From: an uncultured Acidobacteriota bacterium
Lineage (GTDB): Bacteria > Acidobacteriota > Vicinamibacteria > Vicinamibacterales > UBA2999
Length of the DNA: 40,816 nt
Direction: 5' to 3'
Assembly: GCA_902826515.1 (NCBI GenBank)
Contig: CADEFD010000037.1
Coordinates: 1-40,816 of the forward strand
The position numbers and the translations under genes were made by a program. Shown piece after piece: positions 8,509-16,434 of this stretch (positions are counted from its first letter, which is position 1; each line of letters opens with the position of its first letter). A model generated the notes under the pieces. It was given only the letters and a program-made list of their open reading frames with translations. It had not been told where the DNA came from and ran no database searches.

Positions 8509-9843
8509 TCACGCCAGACGCGCCCAGCGGTCGGCGCACAACATCACCACCGCGACCAGCCGGACGAGGTCGTCGATGTCCACCCATTCGTCGGCGCCGT
8601 AGAACCCGCCGGCGAGCGATCCCATGCCGAACGACGGCACGCCCGCCAGTCGGATCGGATACCGGATGTCGCCCGCGAAGTGGGTGGGATACGAGGCCGG
8701 CGCCGTGCCGGTGACGTCCGCAATCGACGTGCGCAGTGCCTGGCACGCCGGCGAGTCCCACGGCACCGCGGCGTGATTGGCGCCGAGTCCGTCGCGTTCG
8801 AGCGTCACGGTGATACGCCGATCGCCGCGGCCGCGCGCGGCCGCCACCCGTTCCGCATCGCGGCGGGCCGCCGCCAGGATCTCGCCGAACGATCTGGCGT
8901 CGTCGAAGAGCACGCGCACGCGGGCCCGCGCCGAGGCCGGCACCGAGCCCACGCGATCGCCGGCGCCGAGCTCGCCGACGTTCACCTCGCAACCCTTGAG
9001 CGTGCCGCCGCGCCAGTCGTCGATGATGGCGAGCGCTGCCTGCAGGGCATCGCCGCCCTCCGAGAACGACGCGCTGTCCGGGCTGCCGAGCTCGCGCGCG
9101 TTGCCGCGCCAGCCGGTGACCGTGAGGCGCATGTCGAGCACGCCGCGCACGATGTGCTTGATGTCGGCAAAGCCGCGGCCGGTTTCGGCCGGGTGCACGT
9201 ACAGCACCTGCGAGAAGTCCTTGAGGCGGGCGAACGTCGGCAGACTGCCGCGGCTGCCGCCGCCCTTGCCGTGCAGGCTCATCACGATGGGCGCGGGCCG
9301 TCCCTGCGCCTGCAGGATCGTGGCCGCCACGGCCATCGCCGCCACGCCGCCCTTGTCGTCGGCCGCGCCGAGCCCATAGAGGCGGCCGTCGCGGACGCGC
9401 GCCTCGAGCGGCGGCGTCGTCCAGCCGCTGCCGGCGCGTTCGGTGTCGATGTGCGCGAAGAGGCCGACGCGCGAGGGCCGGGCCGCGGCCCGCGCGACGA
9501 GATTCATGGCCGGCGCCGGGTAAGGTGTGGCGGGCGCCATGTAGTCGGGATGTGACGTGTAGGCCGTGGGATCGTCGGTCACGAGGTCGCTCGTGTAGCC
9601 GCGGGCGTCGAGGTAGGCGGCCACGGCGCGCTGCGCCGGCTCGGCGGATTCGCCGAGCGGACTCGAGACCGCGATGAGCTGCGAGAGCAACGCCACGAGT
9701 TCGTCGCGTTTCTCGCGCGCCAGGCGGAGGGCGGCCGGGCCGTCGAGGGCGGCAGCCGGGCGCGTCTGCGCGGCGGCGCGTGTCGCCGGCGTCAGGGAGG
9801 CTACGGCGGCGGCACCGGTCGTGAGGAAGTCGCGGCGGTTCAT
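8509..9843 (-). CDS. Tat-exported M20-family hydrolase-like protein with altered active site
   Basis: The start at 9843 gives a twin-arginine signal (MNRRDFLTTGAAAVASL) ending near RAAAQ; the longer frame from 9903 adds nothing plausible. The product has 444 aa. M20 landmarks are present: FAHIDTERAG (His131, Asp133) and LYGLGAADDKGG (Asp162 region), then GDIRYPI (Asp392) near the end. The usual EE pair (general base and metal ligand, in a context like DEExGSxG) is replaced by HGKGGGSRGS, where the two positions read Lys-Gly. The terminal metal-ligand His is Tyr415 in FYGADEWVDI. It may therefore be a divergent enzyme or a non-catalytic member. It is 64 nt upstream of the DUF1295 gene. Confidence 0.8.
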   Translation of the reverse strand: MNRRDFLTTGAAAVASLTPATRAAAQTRPAAALDGPAALRLAREKRDELVALLSQLIAVSSPLGESAEPAQRAVAAYLDARGYTSDLVTDDPTAYTSHPDYMAPATPYPAPAMNLVARAAARPSRVGLFAHIDTERAGSGWTTPPLEARVRDGRLYGLGAADDKGGVAAMAVAATILQAQGRPAPIVMSLHGKGGGSRGSLPTFARLKDFSQVLYVHPAETGRGFADIKHIVRGVLDMRLTVTGWRGNARELGSPDSASFSEGGDALQAALAIIDDWRGGTLKGCEVNVGELGAGDRVGSVPASARARVRVLFDDARSFGEILAAARRDAERVAAARGRGDRRITVTLERDGLGANHAAVPWDSPACQALRTSIADVTGTAPASYPTHFAGDIRYPIRLAGVPSFGMGSLAGGFYGADEWVDIDDLVRLVAVVMLCADRWARLA

Positions 9844-9907
9844 GGATGAGGAATCCCGTTGGAGGTACCGGATGGCCCGGCCGGGTGAGGATACTGCAGC
9901 CACGTCG

Positions 9908-10708
9908 TCAGGCGCGCGGGGGCCGTGGCACGAACGCCGACGTGCGTCGCACGTATTCGGCGTATCCCGGTTTCGTGGACGTGAGCCCCTTCTCGAGCAG
10001 CGCCACGCCCGACACCTTCAGCAGCAGCCACGTCATGATGAGCGGACTGACGAACGTCGTCCAGCCGCCCGGCGTGCCGGCCGCCACCAGATAGAGGCCC
10101 CACCACACGACCGATTCCCCGAAGTAGTTGGGGTGCCGCGAGTAGCGCCACAGCCCGACGTCGCAGATGGCGCCTTTCGGCGCCGTCTGCTTGAACCGCC
10201 GGAGCTGCGCGTCGGCCACGGCTTCGAAGACGAGTCCGGCCAGGGCGATCGTGAGGCCGGCGACATCGAAGATCGAGGGGAAGGCGGGTGAGGGCGCGAC
10301 GGCCGCGCCGATCGGCCACGACACGATCCACGCGATCGTGGCCTGCAGGAAGAAGACCTTGACCCAGCTGAACCACCACCACGAGGCGCCGTTCTGCTGA
10401 CGCCATACGGCGTAGCGCGGATCCTCGCCGTGGCCCACGTTGCGCCGGCCGATGTGCCAGGCCAGGCGCAGGGCCCAGGCCGTCACCACCGCCAGCACGG
10501 CGATGCCGCGCGGGCCCGGGTCTGGCCGGGCCGAGGCGTAGACGGCGCCGGCCAGCACGAATGCCGGCCCCCACCACATATCCACGATGCTGGCGTTCCT
10601 GAGCGGCAGCGAGACGAGCCACAACACCGTGAAGGCGCCGACAAGCGCCAGCCACGCGAGCGTGGCCCCCGGCACGAGGGCATCAGCAGACGGCGTCAGC
10701 AGATCCAC
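9908..10708 (-). CDS. DUF1295 / steroid 5-alpha-reductase-like integral membrane protein
   Basis: The 266-aa protein has about six hydrophobic segments. The conserved C-terminal region LWRYSRHPNYFGE, followed by WWGLYLVAAG and a late ALLEKGLTSTKPGYAEYVRR, is typical of the DUF1295 family, which shares its fold with 3-oxo-5-alpha-steroid 4-dehydrogenases and ICMT-like methyltransferases. N-terminal NASIVDMWWGPAFV is also characteristic. The family's substrate in bacteria is unclear; NAD(P)H-linked reduction of a lipid-like molecule is the general expectation. The start codon is GTG at 10708 with no clear ribosome-binding site; GTG at 10675 is an alternative. Confidence 0.85.
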   Translation of the reverse strand: MDLLTPSADALVPGATLAWLALVGAFTVLWLVSLPLRNASIVDMWWGPAFVLAGAVYASARPDPGPRGIAVLAVVTAWALRLAWHIGRRNVGHGEDPRYAVWRQQNGASWWWFSWVKVFFLQATIAWIVSWPIGAAVAPSPAFPSIFDVAGLTIALAGLVFEAVADAQLRRFKQTAPKGAICDVGLWRYSRHPNYFGESVVWWGLYLVAAGTPGGWTTFVSPLIMTWLLLKVSGVALLEKGLTSTKPGYAEYVRRTSAFVPRPPRA

Positions 10709-10741
10709 GAAAGGAACGACGCTCCCAGCCTCGACGGCGGT

Positions 10742-11242
10742 TCAGGCCCCCCAGCGCGACGTCAGGTAGGCCACGAGCGCCGGTTTCTCCTCCGCGGACA
10801 CCTTCGCGCCCCAGCGCACCATCTTGTCCACCTCGCGGCCCCACGCCGCGGCCGACAGCCGCTGCTGTTCCGAGAGGTCGTCGTCGTGGCACATCCGGCA
10901 GGCTTCCTTGAACACCGCTTCGCCAGCCGCCACCGCCGCCGCGTCGTGCGACACGGCGGGCCGCAGGCCGAATTGCCGCGTGAGGTAGCCGACGAGGCGC
11001 GGCCGCTCGTCGGCGGGGAGCGTGGCGCCCCAGCGTTCCATCTTCGCGACCTCGCGTTCCCAGCCGGTCTGCGACAGGCGCTGCGACACGATGAGATCCG
11101 CCTCGTGACAGCCGATGCACTTCGCCTGGGCCACCTCGACGCCGGCGCTCGCCGGCAGCACCGGCCCCTGCGCCAGCAGCAGCGGCGCGGCGCGCAGCAC
11201 GAAGGCGAGTGCGGCCATCGCGGTCAGGCCGCGGGCCGTCAC
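10742..11242 (-). CDS. Periplasmic dihaem cytochrome c, electron acceptor of the adjacent sulfite oxidase-type enzyme
   Basis: The GTG at 11242 overlaps the stop of the upstream molybdoenzyme gene (GTGA), giving 166 aa; ATG at 11218 is an alternative start. A signal peptide (LTAMAALAFVLRAAPLLLAQG) is followed by two CxxCH haem sites, CIGCH and CRMCH. Each is at the head of a module of about 50 residues with the same plan: a DL, QRLS, W-REV-KM-RWGA, a P-LV-YLT and a final aromatic-Gly. This is an internal tandem duplication. In SorAB systems the SorB cytochrome takes electrons from the Mo/haem subunit; SorB itself is usually monohaem. Coupling and order strongly suggest that role here. Confidence 0.85.
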   Translation of the reverse strand: MTARGLTAMAALAFVLRAAPLLLAQGPVLPASAGVEVAQAKCIGCHEADLIVSQRLSQTGWEREVAKMERWGATLPADERPRLVGYLTRQFGLRPAVSHDAAAVAAGEAVFKEACRMCHDDDLSEQQRLSAAAWGREVDKMVRWGAKVSAEEKPALVAYLTSRWGA

Positions 11243-12420
11243 GCCTTCACCTCGATGCGAATCGTGTCGGGCGCGTTCCACAGGTAGCCCGACGGATTCC
11301 ACTGGGGCACGACCGGCTGCGCCTGGCCCTTCGCGTCGGTGGCGCGCGAGAGGATCGTGCGCGTCTCGGGCGTCGTCGCCGTGAACGTGAACTCGAAGCG
11401 CCGCCACGCGTACGGCACGGCGGCGCCGACAAGGCGCGCCGGCTCCCACGTGGCGCCGTTGTCCACCGAGACGTCGACCTTCGCGATGGCCGTCTCGCCA
11501 GCCCATGCAAAGCCGCCCACGGTGATCGTGCCAGGCGCCACGGTGGCGCCGTCGAGTGGTGTCGTGATGAGTGACTTCACGACCAGGCCGGTGAGCGGCG
11601 CCAGATCCTTCGCATCCACGGCGGCGCCAGGCGCGACCCGCTTCGTGGGGTAGCGATAACCGGTCGCCACCCAGAAGCCGTCGTGTTCCTTCGTGGCCAC
11701 GGTGATCTTGTTGAGCCACTTGATGGCGTAGGCGCCCTCCCACCCGGGCACGACGAGGCGCAGCGGCGCGCCGTGCGCGGCGGGAATCGGCTGGTCGTTC
11801 ATCGCCCACGCGATGATCGTGTCGGCGTGGATCGCCTTCGCCATCGGCACCTGCCGCACGAACGGCGGCTGCGTGCCGAATGGCCGGTCGGCGCCGGCTA
11901 CCCACAGATGCGTGACGCCGGGCTTGAGCCCGGCCTGCTTCAGCACGTCAGCCACGCGGACGCCGGTCCACTTCGCGGTGCCGACGGCCCCCTTCTTCCA
12001 CTGGATGCCGGCCACCGGCGGATCGAAGAACGCGCGGCCGTTGCCGGCACATTCCAGCGTGACCGTGACCGAGGCCTGCGGCAGACGTCTCAGATCGGCC
12101 ACGGTGAGTGCGGCAGGCGTGGTCACCTCGCCATCGATCGCCAGCGTCCAGCCCGCCTCAGCGGTGTTCGCCGGCATCGGCATGTGACAGCGCACGTAGA
12201 ACGCCTCCACCGGCGTGAGCAGCTGATCGAGCAGCGCCACCGGCGTTTCGTAGTCGGGCGGCCGCGTCGAGAGCGCCGTGAGCTGCGGGTGTTTGCCGGC
12301 GAGCGCCTGCGCGGAAAGCTCCGCCGGCCAGAGGGCGGCGACGGCGGCGCTGGCGCCGAGCTCCGCCGCGAGGGCGAGGACCTCGCGACGCGAGAGCGAA
12401 CGACGGTCGGTGCGTGACAT
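11239..12420 (-). CDS. sorA: Tat-exported sulfite oxidase-family molybdoenzyme (SorA-like)
   Basis: The 393-aa protein starts with a twin-arginine signal (SLSRREVLALAAELGASAAV). The oxidoreductase molybdopterin-binding domain carries the Mo-ligand Cys in VTLECAGNGR. Further family segments are GTAKWTGVRVADVLKQAG, GYRYPTKR and PWEG-like PGWEGAYAIKWL. A C-terminal Mo-co dimerisation (Ig-like) domain follows from about residue 280. The enzyme is expected to oxidise sulfite, or a related sulfur oxyanion, in the periplasm and to pass electrons to the cytochrome encoded next. There is no b-type haem domain, which fits SorA or SoxC. Substrate specificity is inferred, so the gene name is provisional. 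A perfect TATAAT lies 6 nt before the ATG. Confidence 0.85.
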   Translation of the reverse strand: MSRTDRRSLSRREVLALAAELGASAAVAALWPAELSAQALAGKHPQLTALSTRPPDYETPVALLDQLLTPVEAFYVRCHMPMPANTAEAGWTLAIDGEVTTPAALTVADLRRLPQASVTVTLECAGNGRAFFDPPVAGIQWKKGAVGTAKWTGVRVADVLKQAGLKPGVTHLWVAGADRPFGTQPPFVRQVPMAKAIHADTIIAWAMNDQPIPAAHGAPLRLVVPGWEGAYAIKWLNKITVATKEHDGFWVATGYRYPTKRVAPGAAVDAKDLAPLTGLVVKSLITTPLDGATVAPGTITVGGFAWAGETAIAKVDVSVDNGATWEPARLVGAAVPYAWRRFEFTFTATTPETRTILSRATDAKGQAQPVVPQWNPSGYLWNAPDTIRIEVKA

Positions 12421-12426
12421 CGGGGG

Positions 12427-12432
12427 ATTATA
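12427..12432 (-). promoter_or_regulatory. Consensus -10 box TATAAT directly before the sorA-like start codon
   Basis: On the minus strand TATAAT-CCCCCG-ATG is read, a gap of only 6 nt. Transcription would begin at or within the start codon. This is the clearest leaderless-type promoter in the window. Confidence 0.6.
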
Positions 12433-12476
12433 GGCCCCTCCGCATGGATGGGCTTGTGAACCCCTCGCCGGGCGCG

Positions 12477-14504
12477 CTACTGGCGCACGCGCGGGTAGCT
12501 GCCCGTGGCGGCGCGCAGGAGTTTCACGAAGACGTCGGTGTTCTCGTAGACGCCCGTGAACTGCCAGGCGCCGGGTCCGTCGGCTGAGAGCGGCACGTCG
12601 CTCGCCGTGTGGCCGGCGATGTCCACCGGATTGGCGCGCGTGTCATCGGGGCAGCCGTCGGCGGCGGGACAGCCGGTGGCGTTGTTCTCGATGGCGCCGG
12701 TGATGAGGAACCCGGGATAGACCTTGCGATCGACGCCGATGTTGTCGGTCTGGCCCGACGGGCCGTCGCGCCGCGGATTGGCGACCGCGATCCGGCTGGC
12801 CGGATCGGCGATCGTGGCTTTCTGCGCGAGGCGGTTCGAGAGCCAGTTCTCGTAGCGATCGGGCCCGGCGGCAAAGCCGATGAGCAGCTTGCGCGTGGGA
12901 TCGGGATCGGTCGGGAACCCTTTGGCGTCCACCGTGTAGTTCGTGAAGAAGTTGAGCGTCTGCGCCGGCTCGAAACGGAAGGTCGCCGCGTAGTCGCGCA
13001 CCGACTTGCCGATGACGGTGGGCGCGTAGCGTTCGTTGCCGACGCCGATGATGCCGAAGCCGCCGCTCTCGTGGTCCGCGGTGACGATGACGAGTGTGTC
13101 GTTGGCCGGATCGGCATCCGTGTTGGTGCCGCGCGCGAAGTCGAGCGCCACCTGCACGGCGTTGTCGAACTCGATCGTGTCCCAGATGGAGCGGTCGGCG
13201 TCCGACTCGTGCGCCTGTTTGTCGATCGAGGCGCCCTCGACCATCAGGTAGAAGCCGCGCGGCGACGTGGCGCTCAGTGACTTGAGCGCGAGCGACGTCA
13301 TCTCTTCGAGCATCGGCTGGTCGCGCACGTCCTTGTTGCGTTCGAGGGCGAGCTCGTCGCTGTAACGTCCGGCGCCCACCTTGTCGAAGGCCACGCTCAT
13401 GTGCCGCGGGTGGAACAACCCGACGACCGCCTTCGGCGCCGGGCCGGCCAGCGACGCGGCGAGTTCAGCGCGGGTGCGCAGCACCTGATACCCGTCGGCC
13501 GCGTAGGCGGCCACCAGATCGCGCGAGTCTTTCCGGGTGCCGCCCTGACTCGCCGGCGAGAAGTAGGTGGCGCCGCCCCCCATGAGCACGGTGACGCCGT
13601 TGGCAGCGCGTTCGTCGAACATCCGCGCGGCGATGTCGTAGTAGGCATCGCGGAACGACGTGTGCACGGCGTTGCCGGCCGGCGTGGCGTCGATGACCGA
13701 GGCGGTCGTGACGAGGCCCACGTTGAAGCCGCGGCCGCGTGTGCGCTTCAGCATCTCGCCGATGTACTCGACGCGCGGGTTGTCGAAGTGGTCGGGCGTG
13801 TTGTCGGGATAGACGCCCACGTGGTTGTTGTTGGCCTTGTGGCCGGTGGCGTACGACGACATGCCGGGCGCCGAATCGGTGACCGTGGCGTTCAGCGACG
13901 AGGTCATGACGAGGCCGGTCACGCCGAGCGTGTCCATGGCGAGCGGCCCGTTGGTCTTGCCGTAGGTCTGGCCGCGCGAGACGATCCGCGCCGCCGTGCG
14001 GTGCTGGATGCCCATGCCGTCGCCGACGAGCATGATGATGTTCCTGGCCGGACGGGTGCCGGCGCGCGGCGTCTGCCATGCCGCCACTTCGTAGGCCGCG
14101 GTCAGCGTGGCGCCATCGCCCGTGCGTACGACCACCTCGTGGCGGCCGGGCGCCGTGAAGCGCTGATCGCGCACGAGGAAGTTCGAACTCGTGGCGCCGG
14201 CCGGCGCGGTAGCGCGGGCACTGGCGTCGGGCGCCGTGCCGGTGCCACCCACGCCGAGTTCGCCGTTCAGGCCGGGCGCGAGCACGTTGCGCGTCGTGAT
14301 GTCGCGGCCATCGAGCGTCACGCTCAATCCGCGCGGCGCCGTGCCGTCACCTTCGGCTTCCACCCGCAGATCGAAGCGCTGGCCCACGGCCATCGTCGCG
14401 CCCGAGGGCGGCATGATGCGCAGCCGCGTGGCGGCCTGGGCAGGGGCCGCAGCGGCCGACAGGAACGAGGTCAGAACGAGGGCGGAGACGGCGAACACGC
14501 GCAT
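12477..14504 (-). CDS. phoA: Secreted alkaline phosphatase (PhoA family) with extra N-terminal beta domain
   Basis: The 675-aa protein has a signal peptide (MRVFAVSALVLTSFLSAAAAPAQA). An Ig-like domain of about 120 residues follows. The PhoA-type catalytic core begins near IIMLVGDGMG. Active-site landmarks are all present: VTDSAPGMSSYATGH with the nucleophile Ser (about residue 210), VEGASIDKQAH, VTADHESGG and the late GHTASDVPLSADGPGAW that carries the last metal-ligand His. A long insertion between VTADHESGG and the final His makes it larger than the E. coli enzyme (about 470 aa). It should hydrolyse phosphomonoesters outside the cytoplasm. A -10-like box and an 18-bp inverted repeat lie just upstream. 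Confidence 0.92.
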   Translation of the reverse strand: MRVFAVSALVLTSFLSAAAAPAQAATRLRIMPPSGATMAVGQRFDLRVEAEGDGTAPRGLSVTLDGRDITTRNVLAPGLNGELGVGGTGTAPDASARATAPAGATSSNFLVRDQRFTAPGRHEVVVRTGDGATLTAAYEVAAWQTPRAGTRPARNIIMLVGDGMGIQHRTAARIVSRGQTYGKTNGPLAMDTLGVTGLVMTSSLNATVTDSAPGMSSYATGHKANNNHVGVYPDNTPDHFDNPRVEYIGEMLKRTRGRGFNVGLVTTASVIDATPAGNAVHTSFRDAYYDIAARMFDERAANGVTVLMGGGATYFSPASQGGTRKDSRDLVAAYAADGYQVLRTRAELAASLAGPAPKAVVGLFHPRHMSVAFDKVGAGRYSDELALERNKDVRDQPMLEEMTSLALKSLSATSPRGFYLMVEGASIDKQAHESDADRSIWDTIEFDNAVQVALDFARGTNTDADPANDTLVIVTADHESGGFGIIGVGNERYAPTVIGKSVRDYAATFRFEPAQTLNFFTNYTVDAKGFPTDPDPTRKLLIGFAAGPDRYENWLSNRLAQKATIADPASRIAVANPRRDGPSGQTDNIGVDRKVYPGFLITGAIENNATGCPAADGCPDDTRANPVDIAGHTASDVPLSADGPGAWQFTGVYENTDVFVKLLRAATGSYPRVRQ

Positions 14505-14510
14505 CCGGCG

Positions 14511-14516
14511 ATGCTA
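14511..14516 (-). promoter_or_regulatory. -10-like hexamer TAGCAT upstream of the alkaline phosphatase gene
   Basis: On the minus strand TAGCAT-CGCCGG-ATG gives a 6-nt gap to the start codon. It matches TATAAT at four of six positions. The inverted repeat at 14539-14556 would lie just upstream of the -35 region. Confidence 0.35.
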
Positions 14517-14538
14517 GCACGCAGCTCCGCGCCGGCCG

Positions 14539-14556
14539 TGTCACGTCGCCGTGACA
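14539..14556. promoter_or_regulatory. 18-bp inverted repeat TGTCAC-N6-GTGACA
   Basis: The arms are perfect and separated by GTCGCC. The element starts a few bases after the stop of the LytTR regulator gene and lies 35 nt before the alkaline phosphatase ATG. It could be a hairpin ending the signalling operon (no T-tract follows) or an operator for the phosphatase promoter. Its size and N6 centre resemble sites of CRP/FNR-type dimers. Confidence 0.45.
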
Positions 14557-14560
14557 TCGC

Positions 14561-15346
14561 CTACGCTTCGAGCTGGTCGAGCAGCGGCCGCCAGCGGCGC
14601 CGCGAGACTTCCACCATGGTGCCGTTCGAGAGCACGAGCTGCCCGGTGCCGTCGGTGTGCGGCTTTGCTTCCCGCACGGCGTCGAGATGTACGACGACCG
14701 AGCGCGAGATCTGGAAGAACCGCGCGCCATCGAGCCGCCGCAGGAGCTGCGCGAGCGTGGGCTGCATCAGCAACTGCTCACCGGCGGTGTGCAGGCGCGT
14801 CTGGCCGTCGTCGAAGCTAAAGGCGATGACGTCAGCCACCGGCACCACCAGGTACCGGGCGCCGCGGCGGGCAAGAAAGCGCGTGGGCGGCCCGCCGGGC
14901 AGCGGGGCCTCGCCGGCGGCAGCGTCGTCCGCGCCGTCGTCACCGGACGGCTCGGCGGCCGGGGCCGGGGCGGACGCGAGCGGAGGTGCCGCGGGCCGTG
15001 TGACGCGCGCGATCGCGGCATCGAGGCGGGCCCGCGTCACCGGCTTCAGCAGATAGTCCACCGCCTGCAGTTCGAAGGCGTCCACGGCGTGCTGGTCGAA
15101 CGCCGTGCAGAAGATGATGGCCGGCCGCGGCTGGCCGAGCGAGGCCGCCACTTCGAGGCCGCTGCAGCCGGGCATCTGGATGTCGAGGAAGACCACGTCG
15201 GGCGCGAGCGCCTGAATGCGTTCCACGGCCTGCACGCCGTCTTCGGCCTCGCCCACGATGGTGAGGTCCGCGCGCTCCGCGAGGAGCTGGCGCAGGCGCG
15301 CTCGGGCCGGGGCTTCGTCGTCCACGAGCAGGGCAGTGAGGGTCAT
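14561..15346 (-). CDS. LytTR-family response regulator
   Basis: The 261-aa product starts at ATG 15346, which overlaps the upstream stop (ATGA). Residues 1-120 form a receiver domain: LLVDDEAPARARL supplies the acidic pocket, DVVFLDIQMP the phospho-acceptor Asp, and DYLLKPV the conserved Lys. An Ala/Pro/Asp-rich linker of about 40 residues follows. The last 100 residues are a LytTR DNA-binding domain (RGARYLVVPVADVIAF, FFQISRSVVVHLDAV, VEVSRRRWRPL). It should bind promoter DNA when phosphorylated by the kinase encoded two genes upstream. Its receiver closely resembles that of the neighbouring PP2C regulator. Confidence 0.92.
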   Translation of the reverse strand: MTLTALLVDDEAPARARLRQLLAERADLTIVGEAEDGVQAVERIQALAPDVVFLDIQMPGCSGLEVAASLGQPRPAIIFCTAFDQHAVDAFELQAVDYLLKPVTRARLDAAIARVTRPAAPPLASAPAPAAEPSGDDGADDAAAGEAPLPGGPPTRFLARRGARYLVVPVADVIAFSFDDGQTRLHTAGEQLLMQPTLAQLLRRLDGARFFQISRSVVVHLDAVREAKPHTDGTGQLVLSNGTMVEVSRRRWRPLLDQLEA

Positions 15347-16434
15347 GCGCTTCTCCGCAGGACGAACACGGTGACGTCGTCCTGTGTCTGATCGTGGCCG
15401 CGATGTGCACACACCGCGGCGACGATGGCCGCGGCCAGGGCCTCGCAGTCACCGGCGTGCCGGGCGACGAGTGTGGGGATGTGCGCGAGATCCCAGTCGA
15501 GTCCGGCGGCGTCGCGCGCTTCGGTCACCCCGTCGCTCACGACGACCAGCGTGTCGCCGGGCGCGAGCACATGTGCGGCATCGGCGAACTCCGGCGCGTC
15601 GAGCAGGCCGACCGCCGGCGCGGTGACGTCGAGGCCGAACGGCGCGCCGCCGGTGCCGATGACGAGCGGGGCGGGATGCCCCGCGTTCACGTAGCGCACG
15701 GCGCCGCTTGCCGGCTCGAGCAGCGCATGCACGAGGGTGGCGTAGCGCGAGCCTTCGGTGGAGGCGAGGATATCGCGGTTGAGCGCCGTCATCATCTCGA
15801 CGGCCGTGAGATCGCGCTGCCGCATCGCCGCCTGCCAGCGTGCCTGCACGCTCGAGGCGATGAGCCCGGCGGCCATGCCCTTGCCGGAGACGTCCCCGAG
15901 GACGAATGCCAGGCGGCCCTCGACGATCGTGGCGTCGTAGAAGTCGCCGCCCACGGCGCGGGCCGGCAGCGTGCGCGCGGCCATCGTGTAGCCGGGCAGA
16001 TCGGGCAGCGAGCGCGGCAGCAGATGCGCCTGGGCGCGGGCGGCGGCACTCCATTCCCGCTCGGTGTCGCGGCGGGCCGCGATCTTCGCGCGCAGCCGAT
16101 CGAGCGTCTGCGCCAGGCGCTGCCGGTTCACCGGCTTCAGCAGGTAGTCGGCCGGGTCGTACTGGAAGGCATCCACCGCGAAGCGTTCGTAGGCGGTGGC
16201 GAAGACCACGAACGGACGCGGCTCCGGCAGCGACGCGGCGAGATCCGTGCCGCGTTCGGCCGGCATCTCGATGTCGAGGAAGACAGCGTCCGGCGTGGCC
16301 TGCGCGATGACCGCGCGGGCATCGTCCGCATTGGCCGCTTCGCCCACCACCGTCACGCCACCGGCTTCGGCGAGGAGTGCGGTGAGACGCGCGCGCGCCG
16401 GGGCTTCGTCGTCCACGAGCACGACGCGCATCAT
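15343..16434 (-). CDS. Response regulator with PP2C/SpoIIE-type serine phosphatase output (RsbU-like)
   Basis: The 363-aa product starts at ATG 16434, overlapping the kinase stop as ATGA; ATG 16431 is the next codon. The N-terminal receiver (VVLVDDEAPARARL, DAVFLDIEMP, DYLLKPV) is followed by a short helical linker. A SpoIIE-type PP2C domain follows, with VGGDFYD, LGDVSGKGMAAGL, NAGHPAPLV, SDGVTEARD and DDVTVFVLR, which include the Asp residues that bind the two metals. Such proteins dephosphorylate anti-anti-sigma (STAS) proteins in partner-switching pathways. No STAS or RsbW-like gene is seen in this window, so the target must be elsewhere. Confidence 0.92.
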   Translation of the reverse strand: MMRVVLVDDEAPARARLTALLAEAGGVTVVGEAANADDARAVIAQATPDAVFLDIEMPAERGTDLAASLPEPRPFVVFATAYERFAVDAFQYDPADYLLKPVNRQRLAQTLDRLRAKIAARRDTEREWSAAARAQAHLLPRSLPDLPGYTMAARTLPARAVGGDFYDATIVEGRLAFVLGDVSGKGMAAGLIASSVQARWQAAMRQRDLTAVEMMTALNRDILASTEGSRYATLVHALLEPASGAVRYVNAGHPAPLVIGTGGAPFGLDVTAPAVGLLDAPEFADAAHVLAPGDTLVVVSDGVTEARDAAGLDWDLAHIPTLVARHAGDCEALAAAIVAAVCAHRGHDQTQDDVTVFVLRRSA

